This document shows, in pieces, positions 33,297-42,929 of a stretch of DNA of 64,000 bases (within the stretch, counting starts at the first letter, position 1; every line of letters begins with the position of its first letter). Source of the stretch: Agrypnia vestita. Lineage: Eukaryota > Arthropoda > Insecta > Trichoptera > Phryganeidae. Location: contig JADDOH010023038.1 of assembly GCA_016648135.1 (NCBI GenBank), positions 124,001 through 188,000 of the forward strand. Reading direction: 5' to 3'. The position numbers were made by a program, and so were the translations under genes. The notes beneath the pieces were generated by a model. The model saw only the letters and a list, made by a program, of their open reading frames with translations, was not told the DNA's origin and made no database searches.

Positions 33297-33545
33297 TTAA
33301 GCGGCAGCATCTTTATGATGCCAATGAAGAATTTTCCTATTAAATAATATCTGAGCATCCTGGTACATTGATCTCCACTCTTCACTGTGTGGCGAGGCTT
33401 TGCTTATTTTTCAGTCATGTTGAAAATCAAATTCTCGTTCTTCGTCTTCGCATTCGTATATTCCCAGTGATTATCAATTTTTCCAGGCTGTCTCCATCCC
33501 TTCTAGCATTATGTGTGACAGCAAGAAGTTCTATAATCCTATAGA
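33297..33545 (-). pseudogene. RTE-like LINE C-terminal region
   Basis: The minus strand first reads RDGDSLEKLIITGNIRMRRR then RTRI and stop. In another phase it reads ASPHSEEWRSMYQDAQILFN then RKILHWHHKDAAA to a stop at 33297. The pattern RDxDxLExLIxTGxxxxxRxRxR...EEWRxM is that of LINE C-termini (compare 27603). One frameshift and one stop separate the parts. Confidence 0.65.
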
Positions 33546-33959
33546 ACTTCATCATGTCACCCCATTCTGAACTAATAAATAATTTTGCTATCTTAAGTAA
33601 TGAGATTCGAATAAACAACTTTATCTTCAACGCTCTACATTCCCACATCTTCCAGATAGTTCAAGCTATAAATGATTCGCATATATATTTCGGAAAATTA
33701 AAAAAATACGCTACTTACTGTGAAAATCGCAAATTTATAATCTTGTTCTCGAGACAGAAGTTGACATTCAAATGACATACCTGAAACAATAAAAAAACAA
33801 CCTTAAAAGATATACTCAGGGATAACATTCAAAAGCCTAACACGTTAATTTTATATGATTTATTTTTTAGCACAGACATAAAAATGAAATAATCTTTCAA
33901 AATTTTCGTGATAAACTTTGTGGAAATCCATTTTTAAATAAAGATACGAATCAGGAAAA

Positions 33960-34118
33960 CGTATCGCCTGAATATTCTTACTATTTTCAAACTAAGCTAA
34001 ATACTTTTGTGATGAAAATGTAGCTAACATGCTTGTGTCCTGGAATGGGGCTCAAACCATCGACCAACTATATCACTAGACGAGAGTCATAGCCACTACA
34101 CCAATAAGCTACCAACCT
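33960..34118 (-). mobile_element. tRNA-derived SINE, copy 3, with a different head
   Basis: On the minus strand the head reads GGTAGCTTATTGGTGTAGTG ... GGTTTGAGCCCCATTCC (A- and B-box positions). The body is TTTAGCTTAGTTTGAAAATA and GTAAGAATATT, identical to the copies at 9640 and 49222. The tRNA-like part is clearly diverged from those copies while the body is conserved. This suggests a subfamily with an exchanged or older head. Confidence 0.75.
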
Positions 34119-34884
34119 TAAAAATTAACATTTATAAACATTTTCGACGCTTACTGCATCATCTTCAGTAATAAAACTTTACTAGTTAAAAATTTATTTT
34201 TACGGACCTTGGTCGTTGCTCTTTTAATAGCTTTGAAAATGACATTGTATCGGTAAAAAATAGACTACAGTGGACTAGCGTACGCAAGGAGCGCATAAGA
34301 TAATAGACCGAGGCTTGCGCGTTATCTTTTTAGGTTAATTTCTCTATTTTTTCCTTAACTGTGAGGTATGTATGTAAGTGGGGTACATGGATCCGTATCC
34401 GTTGTCACCGACCAATAAGCGAGCAGCTGCAGATAGTGTGAAACTGGTTGACTGAACCGATAACTGTGAATGTTGAAGAAGTTCCAATATGTGTGTATCA
34501 AGCGGATGGAGAGTGAATGGACTGAGTCATTTTTGAGAGGAATGATCCCCCAATAAACTTGTTACGAAAACTGTGTTAGAAATAGCGCGTTAGAAAATTT
34601 CGTAACCTTTTTCGTATGTAGTGTTTTATTTTCAACTTCAACAGTACCGGGATCGAAGCAAGGCACCTCCGAAACCTTTTATAAATCAAATATATTGAGG
34701 CACCTAGTCTCTGAAGCGTCTGTCGTCTTAAATACTCCACAAAAATGATAAATAAATTAATTGTTTTACATTTTTCACTTCTGAGAAAAAAATATGTTAA
34801 ATACGTGCCTATTTTTATATAAAAGGCGAGGCAAAATATATTTTTTATATTTTCATAACCTAAGTGTTTATTCTCCATTCGGCT
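34119..34884. other. unassigned stretch
   Basis: AT-rich. The 100-codon minus-strand frame at 34576-34878 is lysine- and phenylalanine-rich with no recognisable motif. Confidence 0.4.
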
Positions 34885-35285
34885 CTACCGCGGGTACCAG
34901 GGTAGCACAATGCCGCGCAGATACAACGTATTCCGTACGAGCTTTGAGGATCCTTTGTATGCGGCCTCCATTAACCCGCGGCGGCCAATGGCGGCCCTCC
35001 CCGCCGCGCCGCCCTGAATGGCCGCCCGCCGCCGGCGCGCTTTTCACAACGGCGGCAATTTTCAAATTAATTACCTCCTCCTTCAGCTTGGCGCGAAACG
35101 AGAAACGGCGGTTCAAAGGTGCCACGCTGACACCTTTGTACGCATTGTGATTGGTCTGGAGTCGCCCGCTCATTGTACGGGATGGACGGATGATGAATTG
35201 GGGGCGAAAGGCGCTTCCCGCCGCCGCCGCCGCTTTTCTCCGCCGCCATCTTTGTTTCCGTTCCGACTCGGGAAATGAGCGAACG
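34885..35285. promoter_or_regulatory. strong CpG island with repeated GCCAT/ATGGC cores
   Basis: Very GC-rich, with GGCCAATGGCGGCC, CTGAATGGCCGCCC and CGCCGCCATCTTTG: three GCCAT cores, the YY1/Pleiohomeotic binding core. Beside them are TCAAATTAATTACC (homeodomain core TAATTA), GGCGCGAAACG (E2F-like) and GTGATTGGTC (CCAAT box). The 165-codon minus-strand frame across it is alanine/arginine-rich and overlaps other open phases, so it is not credited. Candidate enhancer or Polycomb-type element, by motif only. Confidence 0.35.
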
Positions 35286-35869
35286 AACCAGGCTAGGAAC
35301 ATAGTCATTGTGTATAGATACATAAACCAAGCTGGCTTGTTTGATACATCGCTAACATTTTTCACCAGTTCTTGTTAGATATTTATTATATTAGTAATGG
35401 GGTTTGCGCAATAAATCTTTGACGTCGAATTTTCGGTATAATAATTATTATTATCATCTGAAAATAGTTTGTCAATGAGAATTTCAGGACAGGTTTATGA
35501 AACAAAAACGTGGACGCTTACCGAAGCACTGTTCATTAGTTAATGTTTGAATATCTAAAAAATAATGCTCGAGATTAGTTGGAAAGATACCTATGATTAA
35601 AAAATTAAGATCCGAATCGGATGAATAAAGATGAGGAGGTTACCAAAACTGCCATATCTTTAACATATTATGAGATATACAGAAAAGTTTTCGATAAAAC
35701 AGCTCACTATCCAAGGCTGATGAATTTACGATAACAGTTCGGACAGACAACGGGGCAGTTTTTCCGATTGACTGTCAACAAAACTGTATTAATTTGAATA
35801 TATTTTTCATGTCTTGGTCAAACTTGAGAAAAAATAAATTTTATGTCCAATCCAATCTTTGTCAGGAGT
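35286..35869. other. unassigned stretch
   Basis: AT-rich. Nothing recognised apart from the hairpin that follows at 35870. Confidence 0.4.
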
Positions 35870-35913
35870 CTTAATTCTGAAATTGGAGTGAACAATCCAA
35901 TTTTAGAATTAAG
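35870..35913. repeat. 44-nt hairpin
   Basis: CTTAATTCTGAAATTGGA pairs with TCCAATTTTAGAATTAAG (one mismatch) around an 8-base loop. Unknown origin. Confidence 0.5.
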
Positions 35914-36130
35914 GATCATTTTATCATGCCATCATTGGATTCTCTTCTGAGTGATGTATTCTTGCACACATCGATTATTTTTATTTATTTTTGTATATAA
36001 AAAAAATACGGTTATCTTTTCATTTAAATTACCCGCCCTTCTCTCCTATCCTGATACCGTTGATGCATCTCTTATATTGATACCTCAGGCTTGATTTGAG
36101 GCCTCTTTGTATTGATGTCATTGGCTTGAT

Positions 36131-36285
36131 TGAGGTTTTCCTACTCTGGCTTTATATGAAGCTTATGTGAACCTATTGATGCCATTGGCGTGTATTGAGG
36201 TTTTCCTACTCTGGCTTTATATGAAGCTTATGTGAACCTATTGATGCCATTGGCGTGTATTGAGGTTTTTCTACTCTGGCTCGAT
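36131..36285. repeat. 65-bp tandem repeat, about 2.4 copies
   Basis: Units start at 36131, 36196 and 36261 (TGAGGTTTTCCTACTCTGGC). The first two are essentially identical, so the duplication is recent. A diverged half unit precedes them at 36085-36130. Confidence 0.9.
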
Positions 36286-36639
36286 TTGGGTCTTTGTATT
36301 TGTGCCTTTGACTTCTGCGAGAGTGGGAGAGTGATTGGGCTTTGCTCGCATCTCCCTGCTGGGCCGCCCTGTACACTGTCTAGCATGGAGATAGCTTTTA
36401 GAGTAAAAAAAATGTCAACCAGGCGACGCATGAGAAGGACCGATATGTCAGCGTAAGCTCATAAAACTGTCCGGGGAAAGTGGTGGGTACCCAATCACTG
36501 TGCCTTTGACTTATAGTCTTGTAGCCTGCTCTCTTTCACCTTTCTCAGGGTACCTGGGGATTCACATATGCCGTACTATATTTATTCAACTTTTTGAGGT
36601 GACGCGTACACGTAACATCTCGGAAAAATCATCTTAGAT
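36286..36639. other. unassigned stretch after tandem repeat
   Basis: Opposed frames of 67 and 74 codons (36228-36456) overlap and extend back into the tandem repeat. No motif recognised. The phrase TGTGCCTTTGACTT occurs at both 36300 and 36499. Confidence 0.3.
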
Positions 36640-36960
36640 CCTACTTTTCCCGGCAGGGTCGCGTGTTTCCGGCCACCGGCGAAGCGGACGGTCGTGAGTC
36701 GTAACTCCAGCAATAATTATTGCCATCTTTATCTGCGTTCTGAGGAAAAACAAAATCATTCCTCACTTTTTTACGACCGGTGAGTGGTCGTGAGACGCGT
36801 GTAGCGGCGGCCGGCAACGCCGCTGGCCCCGCGCTGACACCCGCGGCCGATGGAATAATTACTAATTGTTGCATTATTTTACGTTTGACACGTGGGCCGC
36901 ACGCGCGCTGCGAAAATCGTCGGCACGTGTAATGATGGTTCATCGTCGTATTTTTTTATG
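36640..36960. promoter_or_regulatory. CpG-rich island
   Basis: Includes CGGTGAGTGGTCGTGAGACG and GGCGGCCGGCAACGCCG, with multi-phase open frames and no recognised protein. Regulatory role inferred from composition. Confidence 0.28.
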
Positions 36961-37277
36961 AACGCGCATTACTCCTCGTCGGTTGAAAACTGAGAATTGC
37001 TGACTTCATTGTATAACCTTCGACATGTGATAGAAAGTATCCGTACGTACTCATGTTACCGTAAATAACTTGTGATTTCTCCTTACTTTTCAGTGCTTGT
37101 CAGTATCTACATTTATTTATTTATGTGCGAACGGCGCATAGCACCTTTGAAAAAATAGTAGAAACAGAAAGACAATCTCACATGTTAAACAGTACCTATC
37201 ACAAAAATACACAAAAAGGTAACGAAAATAACAATCACAAAGGCAGTCCTACACATTTTAAATTAACTCAATAAAAT

Positions 37278-37500
37278 ATTAATTTAATTAATCAATTAGA
37301 AAAAAGACCATAGGCACAGAAAAATCAAATCCATGAAAAAATATTTGGCTGCTACCGGAATTCGAACCACGGATCTCCTCCTTTTTAGGTATATACATAC
37401 CTATAGGAGGAGATTCGCGATTCGAATCCCGATAGCAGCCAATCATTTTTTCGTGGGTGTGATTTTTCTGTGTCTTTCTAATCGATTAATTAATTTGGTT
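37278..37500. mobile_element. head-to-head tRNA-like palindrome
   Basis: A near-perfect inverted repeat without a spacer, centred near 37395. Each arm contains TAATTAAT, CACAGAAAAATCA, GGCTGCTA and, pointing outward to each side, a B-box-like GGTTCGAATTCC (left, minus) or GATTCGAATCCC (right, plus). The left arm has about 12 extra bases (AAAGACCATAGG). This could be two tRNA-related SINEs fused head to head or a self-complementary foldback unit. It is not a functional tRNA gene, as no cloverleaf can be built. Confidence 0.7.
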
Positions 37501-37589
37501 TTAAATTTCACAGAACTGAAATAAATTGCAACTTCACAATAAGAATGTGTTCTTGAATATAAAATATTAATATTTAACTTCTATTATAG

Positions 37590-37765
37590 TTCAATGTTTT
37601 GTAAAAAATAAGTCAGAAATATCGAGAAAAACCAAACTTTGATATTGCACAGCTCCATAATTATTGATACTAGGTCATGATTGCTCGAACGATTTCAACT
37701 CACAATCAAGGCAGTAAAGTCTGTAAAGTATTGTGGACTAGTTTTATTACACCCTGTATATTTTA
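37590..37765 (+). repeat. single arm of the AAAAAATAAGTC foldback family
   Basis: TCAATGTTTTGTAAAAAATA and AGTCAGAAATAT..., then AATCAAGGCAGTAAAGTC and TTACACCCTGTATATTTTAG. This matches the right arms at 55185-55355 and 56915-57080. The left arm is missing, so it is a solo end. Confidence 0.65.
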
Positions 37766-38044
37766 GAATGTATGTTTGTCTTACATACATTTGTATCAGA
37801 GCAGATTTACAGTAGTTTCGGAAAACCCAAAAAAATCTGTAATAATTCCGTCTGAAAAATAAAAATAAAAATGCTTATGTGATATCTGCTTCCTTAAAAT
37901 ACTGAGGTAAAAAAATGTAACGTAATACTGGAAGTCAGTATTGGTATCCAATATTACACACTCTGATTCTTGGACACAAATGTGTGAACTGCGAGTTTTC
38001 ATAATTTTTATAAATTGTTGTTAGTTATAATTATGTATCAGTAT

Positions 38045-38491
38045 CATGAACCACCTATCAAACACAATAATTTCGTTGTCCGTCCGTCTGTCTGTCCCCG
38101 TAATTTGTTTCGAATTCACGGCTATAAAAACGGCCGGAGACGGGGCTTGAACCCCGGGCCGGCATTTGGCTATTACGTTCGCATCTCCGTAGACCGCCAA
38201 AAAGGTGCTATAAATATCAGGAGCGTGCAGTGAGAACAAGAAGCGTGACTTTTATTTTGACATATATTTGGAAAAAAAATCGCAATTAAATATTTACTGG
38301 CAGAATATTAAGAAATATTCAGGAATATTGCGAAATACATATTTCTTATTTCTGATACTTTTCAAAATATACGCGTAGTAAAGTCGTGCTTCTTGTTGAC
38401 TTTTACTACTGCAAACCCCTGATAAATATATATGTAGAACTTCGCAAAGACGCGAACCAATGATCCGTCATTTTTGGCGGGTTACAGCCAG
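38045..38491 (+). mobile_element. Helitron-like element carrying a tRNA-like segment
   Basis: The 3' end is CCGTCATTTTTGGCGGG, TTACAG and CCAG (a mutated CTAG). The 5' part has GTCCGTCCGTCTGTCTGTCC as in the copies at 13250 and 14540. Between them, 38131-38203 reads on the minus strand as a tRNA-like sequence with B box GGGGTTCAAGCCCC. The copy at 40137 has the same combination in the opposite overall orientation, so the chimera is a real, multiplied unit. Confidence 0.7.
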
Positions 38492-38544
38492 TTGATAAAT
38501 AATTTGCATGTTAAAGAAAAAGTATTAGTAGTCTAAAAGGTAAT

Positions 38545-38800
38545 TTTGCCAAACCCCCCTCCGTTCCCGTTTCCCCTCCCGCAGTATTCGAATGCCCGAA
38601 AATCCGCCGGTCCGTTCCGCGAAAACTGTCTTCATCTCGCCGGCCGACCCACGCGCGAGATGGCGGGCCCCCATTGGCCGGCCCTCCCGCGCGGCGCATC
38701 CGTCCTGCTCGCACGGTCGTTACACCTTCGGGCGTCCTTTATCTCGGCAGAGGGCGACCGCCCAAATGAGCGCCCGTCTCTGCCGGGGTCAGAGATGCAA
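38545..38800. promoter_or_regulatory. CpG-rich island
   Basis: Contains CCCCATTGGCCGGCC (CCAAT box in reverse), CGCGCGAGATGGCGGGC and a C-rich tract at its start. Frames of 67-113 codons overlap in several phases. No protein family recognised. Confidence 0.28.
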
Positions 38801-39024
38801 GACCAACGGACGATAATAACAGTTTATGATTATCGAAGGAGGAATACATGTTCACTTTTTTATTCTTTATTCTATATTCGGCCTTGACCGCGTCAGCAGT
38901 AATACCGCGCGCACCGTCGACAGCGAGAGTATTTAACTAGCAGTTACTAGCCAATAAAAGAGCGCTGGATCTTGGGAATGATCCAACTGAGATGAAGAAT
39001 AAGTAATTAAAACAAAAAAATTAT

Positions 39025-39111
39025 CTCGGACGTGCGATGAGACATCCAGAGAAGTACGAGATCAGGAGAACATCATGGCTGAGACAGTGGTTTGATCAGT
39101 CTACTTACTGT
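39025..39111 (+). pseudogene. LINE C-terminal fragment
   Basis: Reads LGRAMRHPEKYEIRRTSWLR then QWFDQS. This corresponds to GHVxRHPEKYxxL...RRxxSWLxxLRxWF of RTE-like LINE polyproteins, with the middle (a GRxxxGRR segment) deleted. Very short relic. Confidence 0.5.
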
Positions 39112-39239
39112 AGATCTGTAAATAAAGTGATGATCCAACTTAACGACATCTTACAAGTTTACATAGAGTCAACAAATTATAAGAATTGTATTAAAACTTG
39201 TCAAAAATGTTTATACATTTTCACTATTTATTTATAACA

Positions 39240-40136
39240 GTTTGAACGTTTTCAATGCTAGCGAAAAATCTTCGGTAATATTATTAATATTTAGACTAAA
39301 GGACGACGTGAGGAGTGGGGGAGGAAATTAGAGTCGGGTGGGTGTAGGGGCGTGGTCGTCAAGCGCAGAAGAGGGGGCGTAATAGAAGGCGTTTGAATAA
39401 TAATTACATTTTTGTTACTATTAATCGCCAAGTTTTCTATCTAGTTTCTTTCATTTTTTACAAATGTTTATTAAATCTACGCTATTACTGTCGAAATGAT
39501 GACCTTCAGCTCTTGGATGGTCTGCCATTTCTGAATTGATGTTAAAAAGTTATAAGAATTGTAAGTTGTAAGAATTGATGTGTACTAGATAACAAAAACA
39601 GAGAATCATAAAAAAAGTAATAAAAAACGGAGAATCAAAAAATAAAAGGTAACCAGGAGTGGAAATGGAATGACAGATCTAACAGATAAAATGAGAAAGA
39701 GAATAGAAAATACAGCATAAATATTTGCAATCATATACCTATCCTCACAAACACACACACACACACACATGTGAACAGAAAAGTGTGCGTAATTCTCGTT
39801 TATTTCTCAGGAAATCATTTTTTGAACTTAAGCAGCCCGTGAAATTAAAAAATTCAGCACACCACAACCCACCCTTTCAAAGAAATATGAAAAAATAATG
39901 ATATTTTGTCATGCAAAATTATTAATTTTAATGCTTACGACTTACGATGCTATTTGAATCGACAGAACAAAAAAAAATTAAATCCCATAATCTCAGAATG
40001 CATATTTTAGAACAGTCATAAAATCAATAAGTGGAGAGAAATAGCTCGTAATAGTGTTCAATGTAGGAAAATTCTACCCATGGGGGTTTGTAGAGCCGAT
40101 AGTAGGTATATATTGAAGATTATATTTTAAAAAAAA
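39240..40136. other. unassigned stretch with (CA)n
   Basis: A (CA)11 tract lies at 39747-39768. A G-rich patch at 39310-39390 (GTGGGGGAGG, GGGTGGGTGTAGGGG) has no identified role. The rest is AT-rich. Confidence 0.4.
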
Positions 40137-40318
40137 CTATCTGTAACCCGTCAAAAATGACGGAACATTGATTCTCATATTTTCTAAGCCCTAGTATATA
40201 TGTATAGAATCTTTTTGGCGGTCCACGGAGAGGCAACGGTAGCCAAATGCTTAGAGCGGCTGATTCGGGTTTCCTGGCCCGGGGTTCAAGCCCCATCTCT
40301 GGCCGTTTAATTTGTTTT
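40137..40318 (-). mobile_element. Helitron-like 3' part carrying a tRNA-like segment
   Basis: The minus-strand end is GTTCCGTCATTTTTGACGGG, TTACAG, then ATAG|T, a one-base change of CTAG. Adjacent at 40222-40312, the plus strand has a tRNA-like stretch with GGTAGCCAAATGCTTAGAGC and B box GGGGTTCAAGCCCC. The relative orientation of the tRNA-like part and the Helitron end is the same as at 38045-38491. Confidence 0.7.
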
Positions 40319-40902
40319 TTTTGGCCGTGAATTTTATTATTTCATGATTTACATATGTGTTTTGGATAAACAAATATGGAAATCGTTTAATAATAAAAGA
40401 AACATTGACAAAAACAGATTGACAGAACTTTCTTTTGCTCTCCTAAATATTCTGAATACATGTTTTAATAACAATTTTTATTTAAGGTCGCTTTACACAG
40501 ATCCTTTAGTCATTAGCAATTAAGATGAAATAATCTTGTCGATATGAAGAAATAATCTTATCGAGTGGTATAGAGACTTTGATCTCAGCAGTCAATCGTT
40601 CTGCTACATCTTTGTTTTTTATTTCCTGGCAAGTAGCTACATCGCATAACTTGGGTGTGTATGCCATCACTAAAAAAGCGTGCCAAATTTAGCTTCCACG
40701 CTGCTGAAACCACTTTTGTTAATAAATACGATTCGATGACCTTTTCAAGACGCTATATTTTTTTTTATTGGAACGCGAGACATCCGGTAGCATCTTTTCA
40801 AATTCTGACCCTCGACTCGCCTCGTGAGGTCTCTCCCTCTCAACTTGTATGCTGGGTGGCCACAAACTTGAGTATAATCAGGGTTCCTTCGTTTTCATGT
40901 TT
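40319..40902. other. unassigned stretch
   Basis: AT-rich, then a slightly GC-richer patch at 40780-40860. A 107-codon frame (40655-40978) runs into the minisatellite and shows no motif. Confidence 0.35.
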
Positions 40903-41515
40903 TTTGATAGGTTTCTGTAACATTCTAAAACCAGGTATCTGTAACATTCTAAGCGGGTTTTTTGATAGGTTTCTGTAACATTCAAAGCGTATTTTTTGAT
41001 TGGTTTCTGTAACATTCTAAAACGAGGTTTCTATTACATTCAAAGCGTGTATTTTAATAGGTTTTTCAATAACATTCTAAAACGAGGTTTCTATTACATT
41101 CAAAGCGTGTATTTTAATAGGTTTCAGTAACATTCTAAAACCAGGTTTCTGTAACATTTTTAAGCATGTTTTTTGATAGTTTTCTGTAACATTCTAAAAC
41201 TAAGTTTCTGTAACATTTTAATCGTGTTTTTAGATAGGTTTTATTTTATGATAGGTTTCTGAAACATTCTAAAACTAGGTCTCTGTAACATTCTAAGTGT
41301 GTTTTTTAATAGATTTCTGTAACATTCTAAAACCAGGTTTCTGTAACATTCTAAGCGTGCTTTATGATAGTTTTTGTAACATTATAATCGTGTTTTCGAT
41401 AGGTTTCTGAAACATTCTAAAACAAGGTTTCTGTAAGATTCTAAGTATGTTTTTTTAATTGGTTTTTGCAACATTCTAACCATGTTTTGTGATAGATTTC
41501 TTTAAGATTCTAAAG
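40903..41515. repeat. minisatellite, 58-bp compound unit
   Basis: About ten units, each made of two related halves: GATAGGTTTCTGTAACATTC with TAAAACC (27 bp), and AGGTTTCTGTAACATTCTAA with GCGTGTTTTTT (31 bp). The spacing between the first two TTTGATAG boxes (40903 and 40961) is 58. Later units vary by small indels. The two-half structure implies duplication of an older monomer of about 29 bp. Confidence 0.9.
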
Positions 41516-41779
41516 CCTTATTAGTCGACTTGCTCGCGTTCTTCATTTTTGTATATTCCCAGTGCCGTTCCCACTACATAAACCAAAACTTTCTTAAAAA
41601 ACGAACGAAACATTTGTGAACTTGCGTGGAAACAGAATATGGCAGCTGACAAGGATTCAATATGGGGTCGTTAGTTCTGCTATCGAATTTCCGCTACATG
41701 CTGCGTGCGCAACTTCCGCTACAGTAAAAACTTTACCCTGAATGCGCCAAGAGAAGTATAACTTTAAAAATTGACATCG

Positions 41780-42090
41780 GTGTTTGTAAAACGGCCTGCC
41801 TCATCTTCGAGGCCACCCTGTTCCGCGTCCTCGTCACGCGGCGGCGGGCATGACGCGATCGCGGTGATTGCAGATGCCTGCCGGGCGCGCAGGAGATGAG
41901 AGGAGAGATACACGGGCGGGCGGGGGTCCAGGGAACCGGTTACACTTCCCGGCGAGCAAATCGGAGATGAGGAGCGATCGGGCCGAGCGACCGAGCCGCG
42001 CGATTGGCCGACATCTCAACCGCTGGAATGAGTGCTCGACTCGCGTTTCTTTCATTTTATCTGGGAAATCTAAAGGCCCTTTAGCGACAG
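41780..42090. promoter_or_regulatory. CpG island with Grainyhead-type site
   Basis: Strongly CpG-rich and contains AACCGGTT at 41934-41941, the palindromic Grainyhead consensus. It also has GCGATTGGCCG (CCAAT box) and GATCGGGCCGAGCGACCGAG. Open frames of 73-79 codons on both strands reflect composition. Candidate enhancer. Confidence 0.33.
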
Positions 42091-42254
42091 AGGTGGGTGG
42101 ATCGTGAACTGGAGATTAGAGAATTTAACGTGAAATTGAAGCACCTTAATGTTAGCGTGTTAACAGCGCTAACTTGTAGCGTTTTGACGAACACTGTTAC
42201 AAAGATAATTAAATATTTTGATTATTTCATTTTGTCTTTTTTCCCCTTCAATTC

Positions 42255-42845
42255 CAATAAGGAGTTTCCAATGTTAAAGTTGCACCAATTTTGTTGATTT
42301 TTTCCCCTAGCGTGATAAAGGGTCCTAATTACATAAATGATGTCAAATTTTGTCGCAAGCAAGTATAAAAGCAGTTATTTTAAGTGCATTTTTGACACGT
42401 CAGGCCATAGATGCCCATACAAATTATATTTATGTTTTTGCTGTTTTATTCATAGAAAAAGAGTGTCCTGATTCCAAAAACATTTCAATAAAACAACCCG
42501 GCACGCAAATATTTAACCAGTGATTCCAATTTAAAAATCGCAATTATTTTCTTAGTAAGTTTGACAAATCAGCCTTTTCCTTTGAATTTTTACACCTATC
42601 TTTTGGATAAGTATTTGAATCATTGAATAAGTGTCCATAGTTCGCGTATCGTATAGATAAAATGGCTGATCTGTCAAAATTACTAAGGAAATCATTACGA
42701 TTTTTAAATTGGAATAACTGCCTTTAAACTTGCTTGCGACAAAATTTTACATCATTTATGTAATCAGGACCCTTTATTACGACGCTAGGGAAAAAATTAC
42801 AAAACTGGTGCAACTTTAACATTGGTAACTTATTCCTTCCAATAA
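42255..42845. mobile_element. foldback element with two-part inverted arms
   Basis: Outer arm 42255-42385 (CCAATGTTAAAGTTGCACCA ... TCGCAAGCAAGTATAAAAGC) is inverted at 42722-42845. Inner arm 42526-42580 (TTCCAATTTAAAAATCGCAA) is inverted at 42667-42722. On the right the two arm parts are contiguous, while on the left about 140 bp separates them, so a later insertion split the left arm. No coding frame. Confidence 0.7.
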
Positions 42846-42929
42846 TTTGAATATGTGAACTATGTTAGATAAAAGTGATATATCAGGTAACATTTTTTTC
42901 TTATACCGATTCTATCCATTCCATCGTTC

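Noticed and set aside
34868..35365. 165-codon minus-strand frame
   Set aside because: Lies in a CpG island where several phases are open on both strands. Ala/Arg-rich composition with no domain; better explained by GC content.
37340..37440. Pair of functional divergent tRNA genes
   Set aside because: Only B-box-like elements are present. The arms are complementary to each other end to end, so no cloverleaf forms.
40903..41515. CRISPR-like array
   Set aside because: The intervening sequences are variants of one another, not unique spacers, and the host is an animal genome. It is a minisatellite.
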